Shown here one piece after another: positions 42,717 through 51,263 of a stretch of DNA of 64,000 nt (within the stretch, counting starts at the first letter, position 1; every line of letters starts with the position of its first letter). This DNA comes from an uncultured Erysipelotrichaceae bacterium (lineage in GTDB: Bacteria > Bacillota_I > Bacilli_A > RFN20 > CAG-826), in NCBI GenBank assembly GCA_902802905.1, contig CADCNT010000008.1:1-64000 (forward strand), given 5' to 3'. The notes below the pieces were generated by a model, which saw only the letters and a list, made by a program, of their open reading frames with translations, did no database searches and had not been told where the DNA came from. The translations under genes were made by a program, and so were the position numbers.

Positions 42717-42789
42717 AAAGGCAAAACTGGAGTGATCCAGTGACGCAAAGCTATAGGGTCTAAACGTTATTAGATAGCCAGTTGCCTTA
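42717..42789 (+). ncRNA. c-di-GMP-I (GEMM-I) riboswitch, copy B
   Basis: P1 is AAGGCAA (42718-42724) with TTGCCTT (42782-42788). Inside are AACTGGAGTGATCCAGTGACGCAAAGC (split: CTGG-AGTGAT-CCAG, then GACGCAAAGC) and a second stem GGGTCTAA/TTAGATAGCC. The GACGCAAAGC and AACTGG blocks are hallmark GEMM-I positions. It controls a long operon that includes SipW, the AAA+ ATPase and EAL proteins. No terminator hairpin is evident before 42880. Confidence 0.9.
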
Positions 42790-42879
42790 GAAGAACAATG
42801 ATGTTCGTTGTTAGGATGATAGGCAATTGGCATTTTTGTATCTTCATTGGGACACTCACCTTTTCGAAAGGTAAAAACT

Positions 42880-43686
42880 ATGTACAGACTAGAATACGTG
42901 AGAAAACGGAAAAGAAGAAGAATGGTGGCGTTAGTCGGAGGTATTTCGACTGTAGTCGTCGCGACTTTTGCCATTGTCGCTTTCTTAGGCCGATTCGTTG
43001 GGACATTTACGGTATCGCTAGAAGCCCGAGATGTCGAATTAACGTTATTGGAGAAGAAAGACTCTACGGATTATAGTTCTTTTTTAAGGGTCAACTCATT
43101 GGTGCCCTTCCAAGAATTCACTTACAGCTATTTTGCTGATTATGGTGGAGACGAAGAAATTGATAATGAAGCTAACGGAATCAAATATGGTGCAAACCTA
43201 GATGAAGCCGGAAACATGAAATCCTTCAATTTCTTTAAATACACTTATTACGTGAAGAACATTGGAACTAGAGCAGCAAAATATGATTGGTCTGTCAACA
43301 TTATCGAGAATGTGAAAACAAGTGATGGAAGATCATTGCTCGATACATTGAGAGTTGTAATTTATGATGATGGGGTCAAAACCGTTTATGGTAAGGCTCT
43401 TTCTGAACCACATTATGACGAACACGGGGAACCAGATTATCGTGCCCCTGTATCAATCGACGAAGACAAAGCAACTGTTGAATTCCCATTTATGGGATAC
43501 GCAGAGAAATTCAGTTCTTCAACAACGATCACGGCAGCTCGTGGTCAAAAAATAGACATAGGAGAAACGAAAAGGTACACAATTGTTACTTGGCTTGAAG
43601 GTTTCAGGTCGAGCAACGAAGAATTCGCACCTAGAGGTGCAACAGTAAAATTAGGAGTTGAAATAAACGCTTATGAAAATGAATAA
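42880..43686 (+). CDS. Exported or membrane-anchored accessory protein of operon B
   Basis: 268 residues. A very basic start (MYRLEYVRKRKRRR) and one hydrophobic helix (residues ~16-40) act as signal anchor; no SipW-type AWF motif is seen. The extracellular part has a beta-sandwich look with TYYVKNIGTRAAKYDWSVNI and YTIVTWLEGF, the latter closely resembling the WLEGW/IEGW motif near the C-termini of the following SipW-type proteins. It therefore belongs to the same structural family despite the different export signal. Start is at 42880 after GAAAGG; an upstream in-frame ATG at 42847 lacks a site. First gene after riboswitch B. Confidence 0.7.
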   Translation: MYRLEYVRKRKRRRMVALVGGISTVVVATFAIVAFLGRFVGTFTVSLEARDVELTLLEKKDSTDYSSFLRVNSLVPFQEFTYSYFADYGGDEEIDNEANGIKYGANLDEAGNMKSFNFFKYTYYVKNIGTRAAKYDWSVNIIENVKTSDGRSLLDTLRVVIYDDGVKTVYGKALSEPHYDEHGEPDYRAPVSIDEDKATVEFPFMGYAEKFSSSTTITAARGQKIDIGETKRYTIVTWLEGFRSSNEEFAPRGATVKLGVEINAYENE

Positions 43687-44662
43687 AAAACTAATCGTTC
43701 CATTTCTTTCCACAATTATCGGCTTGTCAATAGCCGGTGGATTAGGTGGAGCATTTGCGTGGTATCAATTCAATAGTACTGTCACAACTGCATTTATTGG
43801 TCAATCCGTAGCAGATACAGGTTTACTCCAAATCGGTTACATGGATTCCAGTAGCGATATGCATTGGGGCAAAGAGTATGTTCTTGCAGATACAAACTTA
43901 ATTCCTGTTACATTCGGACAACTTAATACAGATGGTTCATTACGTTCTACAGCTTATGGTTATCCAGAAGCTGGTAAACAAAGTGGTAGTGACTATACAT
44001 CTGGTTGGACACCAATTCAACAAGGAAAAGGTTTCTATCAATATGATATCTATTTAAGAGCGCTTAAGGCAGATTCACAAGCCACTGGAGATGCCTCTCA
44101 ACAAATCAATCCTGGCTACAAATTAGTAGAAAAGGATGTTTACATTTCTAACTTAGTGTTAGAAGGTGTTGATGATAACACAAACGGCACTCTTATTACA
44201 AATGCAATGAGATTACATCTTGATGTAAAAGATGGAACAAAAACACTCGTTTCAAACAAAGCCGTCACTAATCTCGCGCTTAGCGGACAATTAGACTTAG
44301 ACGGTAACGGATTAGTTGATACTTATGATGTCATGCCTTGGGAATCAGGGTATGGCGATCCAGTTATGTACGGTATTACTGGTGAAACACAAACAACCAA
44401 AGCAATTAGCGATGTTGTTGAAACACCAGATCCAACAACCGGATTATATCCATCAACTGCAACAGCCAAAAAGATTTGCACAACAAAGACAGGCGCTGAA
44501 ATGGTTAAAATCACCGTTACAGTTTGGCTTGAAGGTTGGGCATTACTTAAAAACAAAGCGGATAGCGATGATTTAAGTGCTGTTTGGAACCCAGCAATGA
44601 ATTCTGGCATGAAAGTCCATGCTGGTATTGTGTTTGATGCTGGTCGTAACCTTATTGGTTAA
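43673..44662 (+). CDS. SipW-type exported fibre protein 1 (operon B)
   Basis: 329 residues with SipW-type signal (GLSIAGGLGGAFAWYQFNSTV). The mature part is beta-rich and contains a calcium-loop-like stretch DLDGNGLVDTYD and the conserved C-terminal TVWLEGWALL that recurs in its neighbours. It ends GIVFDAGRNL, similar to the end of the TasA-like protein. The ATG at 43673 overlaps the preceding gene by 14 nt; a second in-frame ATG at 43679 is possible. Likely a fibre or accessory subunit. Confidence 0.72.
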   Translation: MKMNKKLIVPFLSTIIGLSIAGGLGGAFAWYQFNSTVTTAFIGQSVADTGLLQIGYMDSSSDMHWGKEYVLADTNLIPVTFGQLNTDGSLRSTAYGYPEAGKQSGSDYTSGWTPIQQGKGFYQYDIYLRALKADSQATGDASQQINPGYKLVEKDVYISNLVLEGVDDNTNGTLITNAMRLHLDVKDGTKTLVSNKAVTNLALSGQLDLDGNGLVDTYDVMPWESGYGDPVMYGITGETQTTKAISDVVETPDPTTGLYPSTATAKKICTTKTGAEMVKITVTVWLEGWALLKNKADSDDLSAVWNPAMNSGMKVHAGIVFDAGRNLIG

Positions 44663-44688
44663 TTGAAAATTAATAGGGAAGAGCAATT

Positions 44689-45810
44689 GTGAAAAGACAA
44701 AATCAAATAACATTCGGCCTTTTACTTGGCGCTGCGTTAACAACTGTTGGCATTATTGGCGCAACAGCAGGTTCTTTAGCGTGGTATGCATATTCTAGAT
44801 CCACAAAATTTTCCTTCATCGGAACTTCTGTGGCTAAGTCCGCATTATTAAATGTTGGTATCGTCGATGATGCTGGAACACCAGCTTTGTCTGATGAATT
44901 TATCGCTAGATACAATCTAGAAAGAGAAGAATATGATGGCCACTCTATTGTTTTCACGCACGCTACGGATGGTTTAGATTATCATGTTATTTCAGAATAC
45001 TTATTTAATAGTGGATATGCGTCTAGCTTGCTCTTCCCTTTAACCACGCAAGCTCGTGTTATTTCTGATCAAAGTCAATTGTATTTATTTGAATCACCAG
45101 TTTATGGATCAACAACGTTATCGACAGAAGCTGATATTCAACATTATGTTCAAATACCTCTTGCCTTCCGCATGGATGATGGTAATGGTGGAAGTTTACA
45201 TGATATCGATGTTTGGCTTACTGATGTAAGCGTTAAAGCATCTGGTGAAAAAATAGATCAAGCACTTCGTGTTTTTGTGGAAAATAGCCAACGTAAGTTC
45301 CTCATGAAACCAGCAGAAAAAACAGTTTTATCGGGCTCAACGAAAGTAGGAGGTGTCCTCGATTTAGATGGTGATGGCACCTATGACTACAATTTAGGTA
45401 ATGGTAAAGAATTATATTATGGCCAATATAGTGGCACCCTTACTCATGCTGCTGATGAATATGGAATAGACAAAGAACATGCTCCGTATGATAATGTCAA
45501 CGATGTTGAAGATGAAAGACAATCAACTTTCTATAGTAAACACGCTGAACATGCAAAAGTTGCAGACTTAACTAATGTCACTCCATTTGTTGCAGAATAT
45601 GAGACATTTGCTTCTGTAAAACCAAGTATTAATGCAAATGGTGACTACTACGAAGGTGCAACGGGCAAAAAGATTACTACTACCAACAGTACAGATGGCG
45701 TTGGATACGTCACCTTTACAATTTATATCGAAGGCTGGGACCACGTAGTGGTCGATAGAGCCGCAAACTATTCCTTCAACTTAGGACTAAAGTTTGAAGT
45801 AAATAAATAA
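44689..45810 (+). CDS. SipW-type exported fibre protein 2 (operon B)
   Basis: 373 residues, GTG start with GGGAAGAG upstream. Signal: IGATAGSLAWYAYSRSTKFSFIGTSVAKSALLNVGI, very like the start of the preceding protein. It shares the DLDGDGTYDYN loop and the C-terminal YIEGWDHV motif, so it is a paralog of the protein at 43673 that has diverged in its middle. Likely co-assembles with it. Confidence 0.72.
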   Translation: MKRQNQITFGLLLGAALTTVGIIGATAGSLAWYAYSRSTKFSFIGTSVAKSALLNVGIVDDAGTPALSDEFIARYNLEREEYDGHSIVFTHATDGLDYHVISEYLFNSGYASSLLFPLTTQARVISDQSQLYLFESPVYGSTTLSTEADIQHYVQIPLAFRMDDGNGGSLHDIDVWLTDVSVKASGEKIDQALRVFVENSQRKFLMKPAEKTVLSGSTKVGGVLDLDGDGTYDYNLGNGKELYYGQYSGTLTHAADEYGIDKEHAPYDNVNDVEDERQSTFYSKHAEHAKVADLTNVTPFVAEYETFASVKPSINANGDYYEGATGKKITTTNSTDGVGYVTFTIYIEGWDHVVVDRAANYSFNLGLKFEVNK

Positions 45811-45829
45811 TTAATTCTTTTATATATTA

Positions 45830-46945
45830 ATGAGAAAAGACAGATTAATCATTTCCTTTTTTGTGGGTGCGATTGCTTTAAGCGTCGCAACTTTGTCTAT
45901 GTCTCTTGCTTGGTATGCGACATCTACGCAGCTAAGAATTGAGAGCATCATAATTACTATTGATGCCGACCGTCAGTTAGCGATATCAACAAAGCCTGAT
46001 GAAGGATATAAAAGAAGCTTGTCAAACGATGATCTTAAAGAATGCGGTTTATTTTCACCAGTAACAGCTGCACATAATGAGTGGACTGCTACTAAAAGTG
46101 ATACTCCACTTTTCTATGATGACACCCTTTATACTGAAGTAGAGGAAGCTAGCTCGACTTTATTAGTCAGTGCAGGTTATTTTTCACAAAAGTTATATCT
46201 TAAAAGTGATGATGATGTTTATGTGACAATTGATCCTGAACAAACTTATATCAAAGCTAATAAAGAGTTTAATTCGTTAAATGCTCAAAAATTATTTGAT
46301 GAGTATATGGCGATGGTGGATCGTGTTAATCATGATTCCGATCCAAATAATGACATTCCTGAAGATGAATGGCTTACCAAAGATATTTATGAAGAAAGAT
46401 TAAATGGCTTGGTAAACGCTATGCGTTTCTCAGTATTAGTGACTGATGAAGATGATTATAACTACATTATTCTTGACCCTAATAAAAGTGAAGACACTTA
46501 TTATGGCGGAATATTAGACAACAACGTAGATCGTTACTACGATTACTACACTAGAAGTGTAGATGGCTTACAATACGAAAGAGTGTATGGCGAATATAAC
46601 GACAAGAATTTAATAGTTTATGATGAACCTTTAGCGGAAGACTCAGATTATAAACAACCAGAAGAAGAACCAAATGCCTTCAACGCTAAACATAGAAAGA
46701 ATGTCAAACTATTTAATTTGGAAAAAAGTAGAGAAAACGGATTCGAAATCAAAAAAGAAGACTCACATACAATTGAAGAATTTGAAGACGATAATAAGCC
46801 GTTCAGATTCCCAGTCTATAGAGACCATCCTACAGAAATTGTTTTATCAATTTACATTGAAGGATGGGATTTAGACAGCATCAACTACACAATGGGAGCC
46901 ACATTTGATAGCAATCTCGGATTTATTATTGAAAGGGAAATGTAA
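45830..46945 (+). CDS. SipW-type exported fibre protein 3 (operon B)
   Basis: 371 residues. Signal: ALSVATLSMSLAWYATSTQLRIESI, with the A-W-Y motif. The body is acidic (many Asp/Glu/Tyr) and the C-terminus repeats the paralog motif LSIYIEGWDLDSINYTMGATF. It is less similar to the two previous proteins in the middle. The stop is 3 nt before the AAA+ ATPase gene. Role inferred from the shared architecture. Confidence 0.7.
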   Translation: MRKDRLIISFFVGAIALSVATLSMSLAWYATSTQLRIESIIITIDADRQLAISTKPDEGYKRSLSNDDLKECGLFSPVTAAHNEWTATKSDTPLFYDDTLYTEVEEASSTLLVSAGYFSQKLYLKSDDDVYVTIDPEQTYIKANKEFNSLNAQKLFDEYMAMVDRVNHDSDPNNDIPEDEWLTKDIYEERLNGLVNAMRFSVLVTDEDDYNYIILDPNKSEDTYYGGILDNNVDRYYDYYTRSVDGLQYERVYGEYNDKNLIVYDEPLAEDSDYKQPEEEPNAFNAKHRKNVKLFNLEKSRENGFEIKKEDSHTIEEFEDDNKPFRFPVYRDHPTEIVLSIYIEGWDLDSINYTMGATFDSNLGFIIEREM

Positions 46946-46948
46946 TTT

Positions 46949-48463
46949 ATGAGTGCGTATTTTGAATATTTGAGGCAGATGTTAGTTGCCTTTTTCCAAG
47001 ATTTAGGAATCTTCCTTTGGAAGTGGTTTGTATCACCTTGGACCGATGTCGGTAATAACTTTTCTAATTACAATTCCATTTTTAATAAATTCCAAGGCGA
47101 ATTCGGTTTTTGGGGATGGTTCTTCTGGGTATTTTTCTTAATATTCTTTATCGGATTAATAGGCGCGATTTGCTTCGGCCTATATATCTTGCTTAGAAAA
47201 TATATTCGTTTCGTAAAGAAAGAAATTGATAAAGATGAATTAAGAAGACAAGTTGAAAGACTCAACTACGAATTATATGTTGCCACCCAAGAAAAGAATA
47301 AGATTCTTAATCTTAAAACAGCCTACATGGGCTTAAAACCAGCGGATGAAGCTGCTGTCGAAGAAGAAGTGATGGAAATCACTGCAAGATTTCCAAAACT
47401 TACTTACGTTGATAATAACTACAAAGAACGTGATACATCCATCATGTTTAAAGAAGGTTTGTCACTTGAAGAATTATGTAATTCCTTTAGAAACTACTGC
47501 GCTAGTAAACTCGGATTCTATTACACAATTGATGTTGTTAGACAACTATTTGCCGGTATTGCTACTTCTAAGTTAATTATCTTAGAAGGTATCTCTGGTA
47601 CAGGTAAAACTTCCTTAGCTTATGCTTTAGGAAAATTCTTCTGTTTTGATTCCTCGATTATTCCAGTACAACCATCTTGGAAAGATCGTTCCGAGCTACT
47701 TGGTTACTACAACGAATTTACTAAGAGATTTAACGAAACAGAATTCTTAAAGTCTTTATATATCACCACATATAGAAAAGACTTAAACGTCATCGTTCTC
47801 GATGAAATGAACTTAGCAAGAATTGAATACTACTTTGCTGAATTCTTATCTGTCATGGAAATGAAAGATAAGGATAACTGGGTTATTGACTTAATCCCAT
47901 CTCAAGAAAAGAACGATCCAAAACACTTGGAAGAAGGTAAATTAAGAATTCCTCAAAACGTCCTCTTTATTGGTACCGCTAATAACGATGACTCTACATT
48001 TACCATTTCTGATAAGGTTTATGACCGTGCTATTTCCTTATTCTTCGATGATAAAGGAAGACCATTTGAAGCTGAAGAACAAGAGCCAATCTCTATTCCA
48101 TATGCACAACTTGAAGCTTTATTTAGCGAAGCTAAGAAGCAATTTGCGGTTTCTCAAATGATGCTAGATAAATTTGATGAATTAGATAACTTTGTCATTC
48201 GCAAATTTAAACTCGCCTTTGGTAACCGTATTTTGAAACAATTAGAAACATTTGTTCCTAACTACGTCGCTTGTGGCGGTAGTGAAGTTGATGCTTTTGA
48301 CTTTATCTTCACAAACAAGATTTTAAAGAAATTTGAATCTTTAAATATCTCCTTCTTGAAAGAAGAATTAAAAGAATTATCTGTTTACTTAGATAAGTTA
48401 TATGGCAAAGGACAATTCCCAAAAGCTCAATCCTATATCGAAACAATGATCAAAAATAATTAA
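46949..48463 (+). CDS. Membrane-anchored McrB-type AAA+ ATPase
   Basis: 504 residues. The N-terminus has one amphipathic/aromatic segment (~8-30) and a transmembrane region (~54-84), then a coiled coil (~92-125). The AAA+ module (~195-420) has McrB-type signatures: Walker A GISGTGKT (214-221), PSWKDRSELLGYYN, Walker B VIVLDEMNLARIEYYFAEFLSVME (from 281), and sensor FIGTANNDDSTFTISDKVYDRA. Restriction McrB proteins carry a DNA-binding N-domain; here it is replaced by a membrane anchor. In the operon it lies between fibre proteins and a DUF2357-like partner, suggesting a motor for assembly, secretion or turnover of the surface structure (inference). GTP or ATP use is undecided. Confidence 0.85.
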   Translation: MSAYFEYLRQMLVAFFQDLGIFLWKWFVSPWTDVGNNFSNYNSIFNKFQGEFGFWGWFFWVFFLIFFIGLIGAICFGLYILLRKYIRFVKKEIDKDELRRQVERLNYELYVATQEKNKILNLKTAYMGLKPADEAAVEEEVMEITARFPKLTYVDNNYKERDTSIMFKEGLSLEELCNSFRNYCASKLGFYYTIDVVRQLFAGIATSKLIILEGISGTGKTSLAYALGKFFCFDSSIIPVQPSWKDRSELLGYYNEFTKRFNETEFLKSLYITTYRKDLNVIVLDEMNLARIEYYFAEFLSVMEMKDKDNWVIDLIPSQEKNDPKHLEEGKLRIPQNVLFIGTANNDDSTFTISDKVYDRAISLFFDDKGRPFEAEEQEPISIPYAQLEALFSEAKKQFAVSQMMLDKFDELDNFVIRKFKLAFGNRILKQLETFVPNYVACGGSEVDAFDFIFTNKILKKFESLNISFLKEELKELSVYLDKLYGKGQFPKAQSYIETMIKNN

Positions 48464-48468
48464 TTTAT

Positions 48469-50403
48469 ATGACCGATAAGGAATTATTCCAAAAATATCT
48501 TGATAAACTAGAATCCATCAAAGATCCTCGTTATGATTTGTTGAGGGATGATTTTGAAGGTGGCCAATATTCTTATTTAAGGATGAAATTTAAAGGATCT
48601 TCTATTTTCAATCCTATTTGGATTGATAAGATTGAAGATTGTATCTATGAATTAGACCAAATCACCAATAATCCACGCGAAGTAACTACCGAAGAAGGTT
48701 CAGTTATTCCAGTTGAACTCGCTAAAAAAATTAGCTATGAATCCGTTCAACATTTAGCTAGCCACTCTCAATATATTAAAGAAGTGAGTGAATCTGGTGA
48801 TGTTATTCCTGCAAAAATTTTAGGTTTTTATTCTAAAGAAGAACTACACACATACGAAAATAGATTTATCGCCACATTTATTAGACGATTAACTCTATTT
48901 ATCGATAAACGTTATGAATTTATTAAAAAGACCATTAGACTCGATGAAAAAGAGATCATGTATGTCAAAAATAAATCCGTTGTCGATGGACAAGAAGTGG
49001 AAGTGGAAACTAAAATCACTGTCACAAGAGCCTTAGAAGATGATTTATCGATTGCCGCTAGAGACTATATCGCTCGTATTGCTAAGTTAAAAGAATATGT
49101 TGGTTATTACTATAATTCTCCATTCATGAAGGAATTTAAAACCGAAAAGAATGTAAGAAAACCAATCGTTTTAACTAATATCATTAGAAAAAACCCTTTA
49201 TATCACAAGTGTTATGAAACTTTCCTTTTCATTGAAAGATTTGATTCTCTCGGTGTCTCTTTTAAAGTTGATAGAGACTTCCAAGAATTCAATGAAAAAG
49301 AAAGAGAAAGCCTATCTCACATCTTGTTGAGTAATTTGCTTTTCTTAGAAAATACAGAGAACAACCCTGTTTATCAAAAATCTAACAAAGTATATAAACC
49401 AAAACTTTTAACATCTATTGATGATGAATGTTTTGTTTATGATGATTTGGTCAAGGGACCAATCGAATACGTTAGAGCAGATGAAACTTACTTAAAAGCG
49501 CGTCAAGAGATGATGCCAAAAGATTTACCAGCACATCCAAATAAATCTGAAAAGCTTTACTATAAGAAAGAATATGAATTAAAAGCAGAAATCGCTAGAG
49601 AAGCTGATGACTTAGAAGCTTTGCTTAATCGTATTAGACATAGAATCGAAAGATACGAAAGAAAAGTGGAGCGTTTAATCGCGGAGCGTAATGAAGAAGA
49701 AGCAAAGCTTGTTCAAGAATATCTCGCTGAGCTAAGAAAAGCTGAACAAGATGTTTTAAACCGAATACGTGAACAAATTATTGCCGCCGCTAAGAGACAT
49801 AAAGAAGAATTAAAAGCGGAAGAAGCCAGAAAGAAAGCTGAAGAAGAGGCTAGAAAGAAAGCGGAAGCAGAAGCTAAGGCTCAAGAGGAGGCAAAAGCTC
49901 TTGAAGAGGCTAAGGCACAAGAAGAAGCCAATGTCGAAGAAGTTCCCGCTGAAGAAACTCCAATAGAGGATGCTCCTGTTGAAGAAGTTCAAACCGAAGA
50001 AAACCCTGCAGAAGAAGTTCCTTCTGAAGAGTCAGCGGAAGAAACCCCAGTTGAAACTGCACCAGCAGAAGATATGGTAGTGGAAACAGTTACTGATGAG
50101 CCAGCTGAAGAATCAGTTGGTTTACCAGAAAACCCTACAGAGGTCGCCCCAATTGAAGAAAATGAAGTGGCAGAAGAGACTCAAACTGAGAAGCCTCAAG
50201 AAGAGCAACAAATCGAGGAAGCTTCCGAAGAAACTGCCGAAGAAATAGAGGAAACACCTAAAGAAAATACTGGCGAAGCACAAGAAGAACAACCTGAAGA
50301 CGAGGCTGAACCTATTGTTGTGGATGAAAATACGCCTGTCTACTACATTGTAGAAGACATTAAATATGAAGATCTTGTCGAAGAAGAGAAGAAGGGTAAG
50401 TAG
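48469..50403 (+). CDS. McrC/DUF2357-like partner with coiled-coil and Glu/Pro-rich tail
   Basis: 644 residues. Region ~100-340 resembles DUF2357/McrC-type partners of McrB ATPases: TYENRFIATFIRRLTLFI (the family ENRFV/ALxxL segment), YYNSPFMKEF, TNIIRKNPLYHKCYETFLFIERF. After that comes a strongly helical coiled coil (~370-465, EAKAQEEAKALEEAK-type) and a long acidic Glu/Pro/Thr-rich tail (~465-620), ending VYYIVEDIKYEDLVEEEKK. No PD-(D/E)XK nuclease signature is seen, unlike restriction McrC. It is encoded 5 nt after the ATPase. Assignment to DUF2357 rests on motif resemblance alone. Confidence 0.65.
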   Translation: MTDKELFQKYLDKLESIKDPRYDLLRDDFEGGQYSYLRMKFKGSSIFNPIWIDKIEDCIYELDQITNNPREVTTEEGSVIPVELAKKISYESVQHLASHSQYIKEVSESGDVIPAKILGFYSKEELHTYENRFIATFIRRLTLFIDKRYEFIKKTIRLDEKEIMYVKNKSVVDGQEVEVETKITVTRALEDDLSIAARDYIARIAKLKEYVGYYYNSPFMKEFKTEKNVRKPIVLTNIIRKNPLYHKCYETFLFIERFDSLGVSFKVDRDFQEFNEKERESLSHILLSNLLFLENTENNPVYQKSNKVYKPKLLTSIDDECFVYDDLVKGPIEYVRADETYLKARQEMMPKDLPAHPNKSEKLYYKKEYELKAEIAREADDLEALLNRIRHRIERYERKVERLIAERNEEEAKLVQEYLAELRKAEQDVLNRIREQIIAAAKRHKEELKAEEARKKAEEEARKKAEAEAKAQEEAKALEEAKAQEEANVEEVPAEETPIEDAPVEEVQTEENPAEEVPSEESAEETPVETAPAEDMVVETVTDEPAEESVGLPENPTEVAPIEENEVAEETQTEKPQEEQQIEEASEETAEEIEETPKENTGEAQEEQPEDEAEPIVVDENTPVYYIVEDIKYEDLVEEEKKGK

Positions 50404-50405
50404 TC

Positions 50406-51263
50406 ATGGAAGAGACAATTAAAATGCCAGAAGTGACCAATGCACCTTCTAGTGAAAAGCCAAAAAAGAAAAAGAGCAAAGCCCGTTCCATTATTGAATG
50501 GATTCTCTTTGGTTTCTTTGGTTTGGCATGCGCTTTTATTGTTGCTGGTCTTATTGACGGAGAAGTTCATAAAAAAGAAAATTATGGACAATCTATTCGC
50601 TTTGGAATTGGCAGTTTCATTGTTTTAACCAATTCTATGGAACCAGAAATTCCTAAAGATAGCGCGATTATCACTTATAAGGAAGAAGTTAAGACTGTTC
50701 AAAATAGGTTCGAAAAAGGCACAAAAATGGACATCACATTCTTTAATACTACAAGTATTTATACTACTGGTTTTATTCCTGACGATCCTACTTTAAACAC
50801 CCCAATCCGCACTGATAGAGTAATGACCCATAGACTTCGTGAGTTCCACGTTAATCCAGATGCTAAAATTGGCGAAGGCCGTTATATATTTGTTACAACT
50901 GGTATCAATACTGGCGGAGAACAATCTTTAGAAGGACAATATCAGGTTTTCACTGAAAATGAATATCTAGGCACTGTTAAAGTCACTAATGTATTTTTAG
51001 GCAAGGTATTCAATTTTATTGTTTCTGCCTGGGGCTTGATAATCATGCTTCTTGTTCCAGCTGCTTATTTAATAGTTGTTTCTACAATTGATATCTTTAA
51101 AAAATTAAAAGAAGCAGAAGCGGAAGAAGCTGCTGCAAAAGCAGATGCTCCAGAAGGTGGTAAACTCGCCTCTGCTAATGCAGAAGAAAGAGAAAGACTC
51201 AAGAAGGAACTTCTTGATGAGATGATAAATAGTAAGAAAGAGGGAAAGAAAAATGATGAATGA
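50406..51263 (+). CDS. sipW: SipW-like signal peptidase I
   Basis: 285 residues, ER/archaeal-type (SipW) signal peptidase. A Lys-rich N-terminus and a membrane helix (~30-50) are followed by the catalytic core: nucleophile Ser77 in VLTNSMEP and the general-base His142 in RVMTHRLREF (His in place of the Lys of ordinary SPases, diagnostic for SipW). A second helix (~208-230) and a charged tail close the protein. It should process the SipW-type precursors encoded on both sides, and its presence supports their reading as fibre subunits. It overlaps the next gene by 11 nt. Confidence 0.88.
   Translation: MEETIKMPEVTNAPSSEKPKKKKSKARSIIEWILFGFFGLACAFIVAGLIDGEVHKKENYGQSIRFGIGSFIVLTNSMEPEIPKDSAIITYKEEVKTVQNRFEKGTKMDITFFNTTSIYTTGFIPDDPTLNTPIRTDRVMTHRLREFHVNPDAKIGEGRYIFVTTGINTGGEQSLEGQYQVFTENEYLGTVKVTNVFLGKVFNFIVSAWGLIIMLLVPAAYLIVVSTIDIFKKLKEAEAEEAAAKADAPEGGKLASANAEERERLKKELLDEMINSKKEGKKNDE

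Noticed and set aside
42798-43076. 92-codon frame overlapping the start of the gene at 42880
   Set aside because: It begins at the end of riboswitch B, is in another frame, and lacks a ribosome binding site; the 42880 frame has GAAAGG and a signal anchor.
46949-50403. McrBC-type restriction system
   Set aside because: The ATPase lacks a DNA-recognition N-domain and is membrane-anchored, the partner has no visible nuclease motif, and neighbours are fibre and c-di-GMP genes.
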